Below, piece by piece: positions 1 to 10,990 of a stretch of 64,000 nucleotides of DNA. Both the position numbers and the translations under genes were made by a program. Location of the stretch: contig JACCGJ010013588.1 of NCBI GenBank assembly GCA_013407085.1, forward strand, positions 34,495-98,494, in the 5' to 3' direction. Source of the DNA: Atriophallophorus winterbourni (lineage: Eukaryota; Platyhelminthes; Trematoda; Plagiorchiida; Microphallidae). The stretch's first letter is position 1. The number at the start of each line of letters is the position of its first letter. The notes below the pieces were generated by a model. It made no database searches and had not been told where the DNA came from. It was given only the letters and a program-made list of their open reading frames with translations.

Positions 1-61
1 TTTGTGGGTAGGTTTCTTCGATTCATGTTTGATACTATCGTTCATTTCGGTTGTCAAACAG

Positions 62-563
62 GTTAACTTTCTGGGATTATGACCCTGCGCTTTATAGTTG
101 GCAGACCGCGGTAGCCCAAAAGAATCCAGAAGTATGGCTTTTAAAATACCGTTTGTTCCCGCTAAGTATTTCCACTGTTTGTGATCGTGCGCAAGCTTTT
201 GTTTGGAAGATAAGTCAGCAGCATCTTCCGGAACGCCTAGAAGTACAATATTTCTTGGATTATGTTTTTCTCCAGATATCTTCGACGAATTTCGCTCGCA
301 CCATGATAGATCTGCATGGATACGACATTGGACTCGAAAACAGTCTAAGCATTTACCAGTAGTTTTTCTACGTCATCCGCAGATTGCAGCGTTATTTTTA
401 AAAGGCGAGGATCAGCCTTCTGAGGAGAATTCAGGTCGCGGTTCAGTCGAAATAATAATGAGGGAGCAACTGCGGCCAGTCACACATGACTACAGAGTTT
501 ATACCACTGAACCAAGTCATGTTTTCGCTTAGGTTCGGACAGAGTTTCCCGTTACTCGGTCAC
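62..563 (+). pseudogene. Disrupted FN3-type exon of an upstream paralogue (candidate)
   Basis: A pyrimidine-rich tract ending in caaacag at 61 looks like a splice acceptor and a good donor (cac|gtgagt) follows 563. The first part reads ALYSWQ...VWLLKYRL in one frame, which resembles strands B and C of an FN3 domain. The second part, from about 185 to 530 in another frame, ends REQLRPVTHDYRVY, the L-x-P-x-T-x-Y pattern of FN3 strands E-F, and after one TAG continues VRTEFPV, similar to the end of exon 9 of the gene downstream (FRTHAFPP). So at least one frameshift and one stop would be needed for a single domain. I read it as a broken exon of a tandem paralogue. An alternative is a short Ig-type exon stopping near 358. 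No partner exons were found up to 19.5 kb. Confidence 0.35.
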
Positions 564-1005
564 GTGAGTACATATTACACTAAGGTTTATACTAGAGGAT
601 TTGGGTTCATAATTTGACTTGGTCTGTTTAAAGATGGTTTTGCTGAATAATTTCTCGTTTCCGTACAGTTGTAAAGTCACTGACCCCGGCGAACACTTAC
701 CCGTTTTAGTCACCATCTGCGCGTTTACCTGTTCGAGTATGATAAATTTTCTATAGGCTGTTTGTCAGAAATCTTTAAGTCGGGCAACAATGGTGCCTTG
801 ATGACGTTTTTTATCGGTTCATTCAGTTTTTGTATACTGGATTCCAGTCCATTTAGACGCGTCTCAACATTATACTCAGGGGGTTTTGCCTCCGAGTCTC
901 ACGGAGTTGGTTTGGCCGTGCAAACCAGACAAACATAAGAAACACCAGGACAATTATCTCCAAATCCGAGGTCACGATTTGTCGCATTTTGCATGCACTT
1001 TCAGC
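564..1005. other. Non-coding, no gene seen
   Basis: No recognisable coding, RNA or repeat signal was found between the damaged FN3-like exon and the 3' end of the CR1 element. Confidence 0.5.
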
Positions 1006-1029
1006 AAGGATTCAAGGATTCAAGGATTT
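1006..1029 (-). repeat. CR1 3'-terminal octamer repeat (3 copies)
   Basis: On the plus strand AAGGATTC, AAGGATTC and AAGGATTT follow one another. On the element's own strand this is GAATCCTT repeated. CR1 elements are known to end in short tandem octamers that take part in target-primed reverse transcription. A second CR1 copy at 18.0 kb ends in a related motif. Confidence 0.75.
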
Positions 1030-1120
1030 ATGGTTAAAAAAGTTAATACTTTACAACACCACAGGATTACGGTATGAATAAAACATGAAAATTACAATAG
1101 TATAAAATCAATAGTGAATA

Positions 1121-3997
1121 TCAAATGTATGGCTCACGAATGTTATTCTTTTGCATATGTAAGTCCAATTTAGCTTTAAACACCGCCAGGCAAGGAGAGT
1201 CCACCACATGTTGGGGTAGGGAATTCCAAAGAAATATAGCACGTACGGCGAAAAAATGGCGCCGACAATCAATACGGGAACTTGGAACGTAGAGGGATAA
1301 GGTATGTCCGCGTGTCACTTTCCTATCACACACATCGAGCAAGTGTTTTAGTGGATGTCCTTCAGTAGACACAATTCTATATGTGAGGATAATATCGCGT
1401 CGTATCCTCCTTTGGGTAAAGTCGCATAGACCCAGACGTTGCAATCTTTCGGTGTACGGCACATTGCGAAGACCAATCACTAACTTTGTTGCTCTATGAT
1501 AGATTTTATCGAAGAGAACAATATCTTTTCGCAGCCAAGGAGCCCAGACATCTACCGCATACTCCATCGTAGGGCGAAGGTAGATATTCATTATCCTTGG
1601 TAAGGTTACCAGAGAGAATCTTCCAAATATTCTTCGAAAGATACCCAACAATCTGTTTACCCGTCGATATATGTTCTGGCAGTGCGCTGTGCTCTTCAGG
1701 TTCCCGCTAATCCACACTCCAAGATCTTTCTCCAATGAGCTCCATGCTAGGTTTTCCGTTCCTAATCGATATGTCCAAGGAACATTCTTGCCAAGATGGA
1801 GCATCTTACATTTCTGTATGTTAAATGACATGTCATTCATGACCGCCCAATTCGACACGCTGTCCAAATCCATTTGCAGTTTCTCACAATCCTCTGCAGA
1901 ACTTATTGGCGTCCAAATTTTCATGTCATCCGCGAACAGGACTATTTTGGACGATATGAGGGGGGGTAAATCATTTATGTACAGCAGAAAGAGGAGCGGG
2001 CCTAGCACAGATCCCTGTGGGACTCCACTGGTGGTTTTGAACGTTTGGGATAGCGTTCCGTTAACTTTAACTTGGGCGTCGCGATCTGAAAGATAGTCGC
2101 ACAACCATGAGAAGAGTGGATCACATATTCCTAAACGCATCAGTTTTTGAAGAAGCAAATGATGATTGACTGTGTCAAAAGCTTTCGAAATGTCTAGGTA
2201 ACAGACGTGGATGCAAGAACTTATATCCAACTCCTTTGTCCAGTCGTCTAGCGTTATGAGAAGATTCGTTAGACACGAGCGATGAGATCGAAATCCATGC
2301 TGCGCTGGCGAAAACAAATTCTGCGATTCAAAGTGTGCAACCATTCTTTTCGAGACTATACGTTCCATGAGCTTAGCAATTACAGGTAAAAGTGTGACGG
2401 GACGATAATTTCCAGCGTCAGATCGGCAACCGCCTTTGAAGATAGGTGTTATTACGCCGGACTTCCAATCTTTCGGTACAACTCCCTTAAGCAACGAATA
2501 GTTAAACAGGCTGGAGAGCGGTTCACAAAGCTGACGGTGACAGAACCTGAGCACATCCGGTGTGATGCCATCCGCTCCTGGGGATTTTCTTACATTTAGT
2601 TTGAGTGAATGACTTGCAACAATCATTGGATTTATCGAAATATCGCACAATGTTTCGATTCCTGGTTCGATTGAATACTCAAAACGTTCCCCTAAAACCT
2701 TTGGCACGAACACTTTAGAGTAGTAAACTGCTAGAGCATTTGCGGTTTCCAACGCTGTTTCAGTAAGTTTTTCACCATTCTGGATGGGAAAAATACCTGG
2801 TTTGACTTTCGCTTTCGCGTTCATGATTTTGTATAGTAATTTTGGGTTGCGTTCCATTTTTGACAGCAGCATCAATTGGTGCGCTTCCTTATCCTCTCGA
2901 ATAAGTGCAGTCACTTTGTTGCGTAACATACGGAACTGTTGCCAAGAAGTAGAAGTATTGTTGGCTTTGTGCTGCACCCACGCTGCTCGCTTCATTGCTA
3001 TCCACTTTTTTGTTCTGCTGCGGACAACAAAACGAAGTTCATGGACGCACCTTTTCTGAACGATCTGTGAGTTCTCGTCTATCTTCAGTTTCAGAAAACC
3101 TACAAGTTCGTTCCATTGCGCGTCAGGGCTTATGTTGTCCATCTGAAAATTCGGAATCTGCACCAGCGTTTTACTCAGGGCCAATTTATCTACCCGTCGA
3201 ACCACCTCATTCGGAACAAGCGATTGCTGAGTACTGCAAACATAGTCAAACACAAGCACTGAATGGTCGCTAAGACCCAGCGGAGCCTGGAATTCGATCG
3301 CTTCGATAGATTGTTCTTCCGATGTTAACACCAAATCCAAGACAGAGGGGCGGTCAGAACCTCTCCTCCGGGTGCATTCGTGAACATGGTTGTATAACGG
3401 GACTGAATCTAGTACCTCTCTGAATCGGTATTCTAGCGTTTGTGGAGAGTGATCGTCCCTGAGATAAAGGGTGGACAGATTAAAGTCACCCATAATAAGT
3501 GTCGTTGCTTGCTGTGTGCGAGTCAAGCGCTGAAGCACTTGGATCAACCTTTCGTTGTACGATTCCGTAGATGAAGGGGAACGGTAGACCACACCAATAA
3601 TGCAAACTTCACCAGACATCAGCGTTAAAGAGCACCAAATTGTATCCTCGAGCGTTAATTCTGTCTTGTCTATTGGATGGCACTGGAGTCGATTATGGTA
3701 ATAAAGAGCAACACCACCACCACTTCTCTCTCGATCGTTCCTTATCAAATTCATATTTGGAATTGATATCTCCGTTTCAATCAATTGGGAAGAATACCAT
3801 GTTTCTGTAATGGCGATAATGTCAGGTGAGTAGCGCGAACATATCTCGGTTAGCTCAGCTAATTTGTTTGGAAGGCTTTGTGCATTTGTATATAAACATC
3901 TTATAAAGTTTGTGGTGTTTAAATCATTGAAAGTTATCAAAGGGCCGACTCGGTTAGAGTCGGAATGCTCAAGTTTTTTGGAGCCATCACATGACAT
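1121..3997 (-). CDS. CR1 ORF2: endonuclease-reverse transcriptase, 958 aa
   Basis: This single uninterrupted ORF encodes the CR1 replication protein, which nicks target DNA and copies the element RNA at the nick. The N-terminal apurinic-like endonuclease spans about residues 31-250, with TETW (64-67), GDFN (170-173) and SDHS (243-246). The reverse transcriptase spans about 510-740, with YRPVTLLP (531-538), DISKAFD (602-608), GVPQGSVLGP (658-667) and FADD (688-691). The C-terminal tail carries the CR1-typical WAPWLRKDI and RATKLV motifs. The start codon is preceded directly by an in-frame TGA, so ORF2 cannot extend upstream. All catalytic motifs are present, so the enzyme could be functional. 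The start choice is fairly sure. Confidence 0.92.
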   Translation of the reverse strand: MSCDGSKKLEHSDSNRVGPLITFNDLNTTNFIRCLYTNAQSLPNKLAELTEICSRYSPDIIAITETWYSSQLIETEISIPNMNLIRNDRERSGGGVALYYHNRLQCHPIDKTELTLEDTIWCSLTLMSGEVCIIGVVYRSPSSTESYNERLIQVLQRLTRTQQATTLIMGDFNLSTLYLRDDHSPQTLEYRFREVLDSVPLYNHVHECTRRRGSDRPSVLDLVLTSEEQSIEAIEFQAPLGLSDHSVLVFDYVCSTQQSLVPNEVVRRVDKLALSKTLVQIPNFQMDNISPDAQWNELVGFLKLKIDENSQIVQKRCVHELRFVVRSRTKKWIAMKRAAWVQHKANNTSTSWQQFRMLRNKVTALIREDKEAHQLMLLSKMERNPKLLYKIMNAKAKVKPGIFPIQNGEKLTETALETANALAVYYSKVFVPKVLGERFEYSIEPGIETLCDISINPMIVASHSLKLNVRKSPGADGITPDVLRFCHRQLCEPLSSLFNYSLLKGVVPKDWKSGVITPIFKGGCRSDAGNYRPVTLLPVIAKLMERIVSKRMVAHFESQNLFSPAQHGFRSHRSCLTNLLITLDDWTKELDISSCIHVCYLDISKAFDTVNHHLLLQKLMRLGICDPLFSWLCDYLSDRDAQVKVNGTLSQTFKTTSGVPQGSVLGPLLFLLYINDLPPLISSKIVLFADDMKIWTPISSAEDCEKLQMDLDSVSNWAVMNDMSFNIQKCKMLHLGKNVPWTYRLGTENLAWSSLEKDLGVWISGNLKSTAHCQNIYRRVNRLLGIFRRIFGRFSLVTLPRIMNIYLRPTMEYAVDVWAPWLRKDIVLFDKIYHRATKLVIGLRNVPYTERLQRLGLCDFTQRRIRRDIILTYRIVSTEGHPLKHLLDVCDRKVTRGHTLSLYVPSSRIDCRRHFFAVRAIFLWNSLPQHVVDSPCLAVFKAKLDLHMQKNNIREPYI

Positions 3998-4104
3998 TCA
4001 GGTTGAACCTCATCACTAGGCGTTTGAGGGTCGGTACTATCCGTTTGCTTGCTACCGGCTATTACCTTGGGCAAGCTCAACTTGACGTTTGGGGGTAGGT
4101 TTTT
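3937..4104 (-). pseudogene. CR1 ORF1 C-terminal remnant overlapping ORF2
   Basis: In a second frame, 56 open codons end in TGA about 60 bp inside ORF2. The peptide is Pro/Ser/Lys-rich (KNLPPNVKLSLPKV near its start) with no known domain. CR1 elements usually carry an ORF1 just upstream of ORF2, and an overlap of this kind is compatible with that. The piece opens right after a TAG, so ORF1 is either truncated or the frame is by chance. Confidence 0.35.
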
Positions 4105-4126
4105 CTATTAGCCTATTATGACTTAC

Positions 4127-4519
4127 TTACAGATTTTGGCAAACCGTAAACATGCAGCCCGATGCGCTTTTTTTCTTTTCGGGGCAATCCGGACAGGGTT
4201 GTGAGCAGCACTGTACAATGGTATGTGTAAGAGCAATGATTCTGTCGAGCGAGCGATGATGAATATCGTGAGCGCAAAAAAAGCGATGTTCATGAATAAG
4301 AACAAAATCAGAATTGAATCCGGCGATGCGCTCAATCGATGGCGAAGCATAAGATGTTTTCGATGACGTCAATCTCTCTGAAGACTCGAATAGTATAAAC
4401 AGCGGTGCACACGCAGAGTCAATATGGGAAATCACGAGTAATCCGAATTTGCTCGTGTTATCGAATACCGCTACAAGAGTAGCATATTCAGAAAGCTGTC
4501 TTCCAGGGGTTTCCAACAA
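4127..4519 (-). CDS. Unrecognised 130-aa ORF upstream of CR1 ORF2
   Basis: This open frame on the same strand as the CR1 element ends in a cysteine-rich tail (CCSQPCPDC then CMFTVC) that could be a small zinc-binding motif. It may be a relic of the CR1 ORF1, which in some families carries such fingers, or a chance frame. No domain is recognised. Confidence 0.2.
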   Translation of the reverse strand: MLETPGRQLSEYATLVAVFDNTSKFGLLVISHIDSACAPLFILFESSERLTSSKTSYASPSIERIAGFNSDFVLIHEHRFFCAHDIHHRSLDRIIALTHTIVQCCSQPCPDCPEKKKSASGCMFTVCQNL

Positions 4520-6399
4520 GGTGTACTATATCCACTTACGTGTCAGTGTAGGAACAGTCTATCCTAATAACCAGGAGCTCAAAATAATGCGACCGCACAG
4601 CACCATCGACAGGGCCGTACTATGTAATGAACAGTTTAATTTTGGATTATAACCTGCCATTAGATTAGCCTGGCATAATTAACCAACTGGTTTTAAAATA
4701 CTATAACGACAGATTCATATCTCTTAAAGTCAAACAGACAGCTCGGAGTTTTAGCTATCAACGTTCTACATATACTGACGGCCAAACCCCACGAATTCTA
4801 TTATATTATCCCAATTTTGTAACATTCATTAATGGAGAGCTAGATAATTTGGTCAGCATCTCTCATAAATGATGGAATATTTGATCAGATGTTTGTGTAG
4901 TTTTGAAAAGCAAAGGTGGTATCCTTATATAAAATAGCTGAATACACATTCGCGAAATTTCAAAGAAATTCGATAATGTAGTTCAAATGTGTCGAAAACT
5001 CATTGAAACGTCAGCTATCAGCATGTTTTAACGAGATTTGTTCAATTCGATTATAAAATGACTCACTTTTACACACTGATTTGGTCGTGTATAGCTGAGA
5101 TGATTTGCGATTTTGACCATATTTCGAAAACACAATCTGGGATGTTATCTGTATCTCCATATTTGAAACTGCATTTGATTGCCAAAACTATAGAGTGTGC
5201 TGGATTTGTGGTATTGTAAGTAACACGATTCGTTTTATTCGTGATTTTAGCTCCGTTTTACGTAAATGGTATTCTCAGTGTCGTTTTTACACCGTGAAAA
5301 ATCTTTCAATTTTTGTCTGCTTGTCTACGTTGTCGCACACCGAAAACTGCAACTCTGGTATTTACCCAAAAAAGTTGAGAATCGCAATCAGAAAGACTGA
5401 AGATTCTGTTTGGTATGGTTGTTATTGAAGTTTTCTACTTATCTGTTAGACATTCGAAGAAAACCCGAAATGTTTCCTATAAATGCAGCCTTGTAAATTG
5501 AGAATGGCCAGGGTTAACACTTATCCTCTTAGCGGTTTCTGCAAGGTAACACGCGTAAATACGCAACTACGTAACTGATATTAAAACATTTTTGAATCCT
5601 GAAACAGGTTTAACATGAATCCTAGGCATAGTGCCGATGATTTCAAAATCCAAATTGCACGAAGAACTTTCGTGTATCCATCACCTTCAAACTCTAGATT
5701 CATTGCTGAAAGTGAAGCATCGCTTTATTTTGAGTTCAACTAGCGAATCTCTTAGCCTCCTAACCAATAAACATTTCAAAAGCTTGTCACCTTAATCGCA
5801 ATGTTTTGCGACTGTGTGAACCTTATATTTGCGTGATGTGTGAAGTGTTGTAGAGCAACCCGCATAAATCAGCATTTCGTGACCAGACTGGGAGTGATGT
5901 TGATAGTTTAACACGTATTTCGAGCAGGAGCAAGCAAGCTATACTTTATTTTGAAACATTAGTCTGTTCAACATGTCTTATCACTTGAAAATTAAATGAT
6001 ATATAAAGAAAAAAATGTAACTGGTGAATCTATGTTATATATTGCATTACGTACAGTCGGTTTAACTAGATTTTCACAAATGATAAATTATACCATCGTG
6101 CAACCAAAACTGTGAATGGTTTCTAAAAAGTAACGTAGTTAGAACGTTTGCGAAAATTGAGAGTCCCCAACCCTTTCAAAAAAGCCTTCGGAGTGATGTG
6201 ATACTGACATATAAAATATTACAGACCCCAAATCATCCTTTGTAACATTTGTTCGAATACGGTGAGTCACAACATGAACGCTGCAAATCAATTCAATGTA
6301 ATTCAATTTTAATGGTCTGTAAAGCTTTACAAAACACCACCAAATTATGTGGGAACAAAAATAATGTAATGAAATAGGCTCCACAATTGCACATTGGGA
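4520..6399. other. Non-coding, no gene seen
   Basis: AT-rich sequence with only short open frames on either strand. I recognise no splice-flanked exon, no repeat and no RNA gene. Confidence 0.5.
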
Positions 6400-6725
6400 A
6401 CAGAAATTGAGTTTTTGCGGCAGTTCAATCTGCTTAGCTGTTGGTTAAGATGACCGCGCAGATGTGTGTTGTGGGAAAGATGTAACGAATTGTTGCTTGA
6501 TTATTTATTTGATTAAGCATTTTTCAAATGAAGAATAGTGCTCCTCGTTGTCGTCGGTATTGAGCTGAATGAAAATTCAATATTTTAAGTCTCATTTCGT
6601 ATGGACAATTAGAAAGTCCTAGGATGAGTCTTGTCGCAAATAGCTGAATATCTTTTTTTCAAACAAGGATCCCATGCCGGTACAGCACAATCGATATGAG
6701 GTCGGATATCGAATGAAATCCATTT
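6400..6725 (-). pseudogene. CR1 LINE 3' remnant
   Basis: The reverse complement reads FDIRPHIDCAVPAWDP, which matches the CR1 segment seen in the intact copy as YLRPTMEYAVDVWAP. The 3' part, around the decamer ttgcggcagt at 6416-6425, recurs near 35.5 kb. Many stops and indels. Confidence 0.55.
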
Positions 6726-6839
6726 GCAGATTACATTGGCGTCAAACTAACCTAGGGCTTTTCTGAGGGAACCCACGTTGCTTTCAGCTTTGCTGGCAGC
6801 AAATCGACATGGCATAGAGTTTCCTGAGTCAGACTAAAT

Positions 6840-8506
6840 ATATATAGCAATTGTGAACAACAGTAGAACGACAGCAACAAAAGCAAAAGCACAAGAAGAA
6901 TATACAGAAGCATATAGATTCCTCTAGCGAGCGTCAGTGCAGACAAGCGGAACTGCGTAGAAACACTGGCCTTAGAAACAGAAGAAGCAGCGCATCAGAA
7001 AAACACCAAAGACCTGTGTTCCACACAAAAGAAACCATCAGATAAGTTAGCGTAGTCAGAGAGGCCATTGAGAACAGAGGTGTAGAAGCGATAGCAGACG
7101 CAAAAGAACAGAAGAAGAGATGTATCGAGCACTTTCAGGAGTTATTCAACTGACCAGCTCCTTCAAACCCACCGGAGATATTGCCAGGTGAAAGCGATTT
7201 GCCAATCAGATGCTGTGTACCCACGATGGAAGAGAACGGCAGCGCCATTAGGAAACTGAAGAACGGCAAGGCTACAGGAACTCACAGTTTCCTTACAGAA
7301 GCGCTAAAGTCGAGACCAGTGTAGAGCTTCTCCATCTAATCTTCTGCTAGATCTGGGAAGAAGAAGTACTAGCTGAGTGCAAAGAAGGCTACCTCATCAA
7401 ACTCCATAAAAAGGCAAGCACAGTTTCTCCTAAAACTACCGAGGGATAACGCTGATATTCATCCCAGAAAAGGTGTTCAACCGCATCTTGCTGAACAGAA
7501 TGAAAGACGTTGTTGACTCACATCTTCATGACCAAGAAGCTGGCATCCGAACGAAGAGATCATGCACATGCCTGATCGCAACCCAGCGCATAATTTCAGA
7601 GTAGTCTCTGAAATGGAACTTGTCTCTCTTCGTCAACTTCATCGAGTATGAGAAGGCGTTTGACAGCTTCAACAGACTGACACTCTGGAGACTACTGAGA
7701 AACTACGGAGTTCCAGAAAAGATCACTAACATCATCAGGAAGTCATATGAAATAATGACCTGCTGAATAATTCATGACTGACAACTCACTGTCACCTTCG
7801 AATTAAAAACCGGAGTGAGGCTAGACTGCTTACTCTCTTCGTTCCTGTTCCTGTTTACCATAGACTGGATCATGAAGATATCGTCAGACTAGAAGCGTAA
7901 CGGCAACCATTGGACAATTTTGACGCAGTTGGACGACCTTAACATCGCCGGTCTGGCCTCTCTCTCAAACACTCAACAACAGATGCAAGAAAAGATTAGC
8001 ATCGTTGCGGTCTACTCATTTAGAGTGGGCCTCAACATCAACAAAGGGAAGAGTAATGTGTTCAAGCCCAATACATTTAACTCGACACCATCTCGCAGTC
8101 CAAGGCGAGGCGCTGAAAAACGTGGACAGTTTCACCTTCGTCTTCATCAGAAACCTGCCTCAAGAAGATGATACAGATCCGCTTACCCGACAAAATCAGC
8201 GATGAAAAATTGTGGCAACAAACAAAGCAGTAGCCTATTGACAACAAAATCCTTCAGAGTCGCTAGCAATGGATTGGATACGCCCTCCGCAAACCTGCAT
8301 CAAACATCACCAAAATATCGCTCACCTGGAACCCACCAGGGAAGAGGAAGAGAGCGGCCTGGAAATATCTCGCGCCTAGACATTAATGCAGACGCCAAGC
8401 AGATTGGCAATATGAGGAGACAGGTGGAGAGACTCGTCGAGAATCGTGGTGCCTGGAGAGAGCTAGTTGGCGGCATATGTCCGATACTGGACCTAAGGCG
8501 GAATTA
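6840..8506 (+). pseudogene. Decayed RTE-type (SR2-like) LINE reverse transcriptase
   Basis: Fragments of one reverse transcriptase occur in order but in shifting frames. FQELFN and IRKLKNGKATGT lie near 7.13-7.28 kb, MKDVVDSH near 7.5 kb, FVNFIEYEKAFDS at about 7.64 kb, YGVPEKITNIIRKSYE at about 7.71 kb and LKTGVRLDCLLSSFLFLFTIDWIMK-like sequence at about 7.8-7.88 kb. VGLNINKGKSNVF follows at about 8.03 kb, and the C-terminal ENRGAWRELVGGIC lies just before 8.5 kb. These are the landmarks of the schistosome SR2/RTE polyprotein, with the YxDD box destroyed. This family differs from the RTE copies at 27, 38 and 46 kb. It is a dead copy without a clear 5' end. Confidence 0.75.
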
Positions 8507-9666
8507 AGTAAGTAATTAGCCAACTCACAACTGGATCTAACTTCCAAATACGTACTAAGTTCAGCCATTTTGTGCACAATCTGTACATCGGTAAACAACA
8601 ATATTTCTCCATTTCATTCTGCCTCAAGATAAGCTCACAAATTTCTCCCATACCAGACGCTTATTCCCCATATACTTGTCAGCATAAGAATGCCATATGT
8701 GTCTTCGGCGTACTTCCTTCCATTTATTGTTTGATGCATTCCACGTAAGATCCTCCGGTAGACCATTGTAGGGTATTCGATACACAGATTGATTCTACGG
8801 GAATAAACCACTGCTACCGGTTTTAAAATATTTGCCTGTACCAGGAAGCGATATTAAGGGAACAACTTGTCAGTGCTAACCGCGTTTAACTGGTAAGAAT
8901 ATCTGTACTCCAAATTTGTCATGATATTAGATCAGCTGAGTTTGCAAAATAACAACATGTGGGTCAGTCCTCATAATGTTTCATGTACCAAACTCGATTT
9001 AGAGCGACCTCAAATTCAAAATTAGTGTATTATATTCTCAACGTTCCTAAACTCACTGTCTGCACTGGATTATGACCAAAGCACAAAATCGTTAGTGTAA
9101 AATGCATGTTGATGTGCACTCTACGATTTTATAGCACAATCTTTCAATTTTAGCACTTTGGGGAAACAAATTTATTTCAATCGTAACCCTTAGGTCCTAT
9201 TAACCTTGGTTTTGAACAAGTGATGTTGTAAGGCCAAATCAATAAAAATGGTTCTTTACTATATACAAATTTTCAGCTACAAAATTAGACAGAAATGACG
9301 AAGTGCTCATTAAATCAAGATTCAGGCATTCAGTCCTGAAACAGACTTTGATTGATAAATTATGTCCTGAGTCACGTAGGGAGCAATTGCATTTCTGAAT
9401 TTTTCTGTACTCAAATAAAGAGCGAATTATTAGCTTTGCATGGAAGAGAACGATGTGTATGCAACAAGGGTCTCGTGAAATAGATGTGCACTATCGCGAC
9501 AAATGAGTTTGATTAGTCTGTCGCTTCCACAGAACTGAAGGTCATCAAGCTACTCAACAAGCTATACCGTAAGCATTCAATGTTTCATGACCCTATGTTT
9601 TTTGCTGCCTCACCATCTGTGCAAACAATCCACATTTGGCTGTCTCCATATCGTTAAATAGAATAA
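8507..9666. other. Non-coding, no gene seen
   Basis: No gene or clear repeat was seen between the decayed LINE and the gypsy element. The last four bases before the LTR (CGCC, 9667-9670) are the left copy of its target duplication. Confidence 0.5.
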
Positions 9667-9670
9667 CGCC

Positions 9671-9850
9671 TGTAACACCGCTTGTTTTTCCTTATCAAAA
9701 CATTGACCTTGACAATATTAACTTCCGTTCGTTCGTGCGTGCATCGTAAACGCTCTGTAGACGTTTTGGCTACCGCGATAAACCTTTCATCTGCTGTGCC
9801 TTTTCTCCAACGTTCTTGGGGGCATTATTGTAGTTATCTGGTCTACTACA
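9671..9850 (+). repeat. 5' LTR of gypsy element
   Basis: Begins TGTAACACCG and ends TCTACTACA. It is nearly identical to 11963-12141, with a few substitutions and one-base indels, which suggests a fairly young insertion. Confidence 0.88.
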
Positions 9851-9853
9851 AAT

Positions 9854-9870
9854 TGGTGAGCCCGACGTGA
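9854..9870 (+). promoter_or_regulatory. Primer-binding site, tRNA-Trp type
   Basis: TGGTGAGCCCGACGTGA starts three bases after the LTR. It is complementary at 16 of 17 positions to the conserved 3' end of eukaryotic tRNA-Trp, the primer known for Csrn1-type gypsy elements. Confidence 0.75.
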
Positions 9871-10219
9871 TGCACGAATCCTTCGTGTACTACAATTGGT
9901 AAGGCCAATATCCACGCACAATTCGAGATTTTTTCCGGTACGTCTTTTCCCGATTTACATCGGCGTTATTTCAGGATAATTTTTTTTACCTCCTTTGACA
10001 CGTTTTACATCAAAACGTCATATGCATCGCATAACTAGACTTGTTGATCAATTCACAAGTCGGGTTAGAACACTGTACAGGGCAGACAGTTTACTTTGTA
10101 TACTGCTTGTAAGCCCCTCGTACATCAATCAACGGATCGTCGGGTAGGTACTCTCCTAGAGAGACTATGCACCAGGATTTTGTCAGTCATTTTTACGACT
10201 GACATACGATATATCTTAG

Positions 10220-10580
10220 GTGCCACAATTCCTATCCCTTACAACGTGTGTGATAGACTGGCCACTCTCCTTCGAACTCAGCGAAATCGCTGCAGTGCAA
10301 GCTACCGATGCCGACATCGCACAGCTCTGGGACGCCTATTATTTCATCACAACTCTCCCCTTGCCCGATGGCTTGGGCAATATCCTTTGCGACCTATCGC
10401 AAAGCGCTTTCCGACTACTTACCGTCTGCTTTTAGACGGCGCATTAGTCACACGATACGCAATCTTTCCAATCCTGACATTCGTGCTTGCGTTGTGTTTC
10501 ATACGGGAAAATTTGTATGGTCGAAAGCCAGTGGGTACATGCAGCATGACACTGTCATGGCACCTACGCCATTTGGGATA
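10220..10580 (+). pseudogene. Gypsy integrase zinc-binding region, frameshifted
   Basis: One frame gives AAVQATDADIAQLW and LPLPDGLGNILCDLS, the segment that precedes integrase in Ty3/gypsy Pol. Another frame continues with LPSAFRRRISHTIRNLSNPDIRA and GKFVWSKASG, the H-x-LSHPGIRA...RFVWPGM block of the H2C2 zinc-binding domain. The zinc-ligand histidine before LSNP is replaced by arginine. The reading frame is broken between the two parts and the catalytic core does not follow. Non-functional. Confidence 0.7.
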
Positions 10581-10689
10581 ATAACCGCTTGTACATCAAG
10601 TATATACCCACAATCCGCCATCTCCACAGTGAGTATGCGCCCGGAACGGCACATTTGCCAATTATGTAGCGGGTATTTAACAAGTTATT

Positions 10690-10990
10690 ATCGCATGGTA
10701 TATCCCGTGCATCTTTTTGTACCTCATCACTATAACTCGGTCGTGGCCAAAAATCCATGCACCAGAGAGTTTTTTTCTCACTTCTCAGGTACACATGCAC
10801 CTTCAGCTTTGGAAAACGTGGCACGCGCCACCCCCGGATCACCGACGCTTGTCGCCATCCAATCCGGTAACATGGAATACACGCATCCTTCGTGTATCCC
10901 CTTGGTACGCATGTACCTCCCGCTGTGGAAATCGTGGCACGCGCCACCCCCGGATCGCCGACGCCTGTCGCCATCCTCCCGGTAGACCCG
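10690..10990 (+). repeat. Duplicated non-coding segment inside gypsy element
   Basis: Two ~60-bp copies starting near 10817 and 10933 share cgtggcacgcgccacccc, with a period of about 116 bp. Related sequence occurs after the pol stop at 11.27-11.39 kb and in the minus-strand gypsy relic at 31.65-31.81 kb. Here it has been moved or copied to a position ahead of the pol C-terminus, so the interior is rearranged and not merely deleted. Confidence 0.55.

Larger units (their letters stand above)
1006..4104 (-). mobile_element. CR1-clade LINE, 5'-truncated, ORF2 intact
   Basis: The element runs on the minus strand. Its 3' end is marked by three tandem copies of an 8-bp motif, the usual way CR1 elements end instead of a poly(A) tail. 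It carries a complete ORF2 and only the last ~56 codons of a putative ORF1 before stop codons near 4105. I therefore place a 5' truncation at about 4104. The exact 5' junction is uncertain and no target duplication was found, which fits CR1 biology. Confidence 0.8.

Noticed and set aside
1671..3273. Plus-strand open frames over the CR1 element
   Set aside because: They are antisense shadows of the intact minus-strand ORF2.
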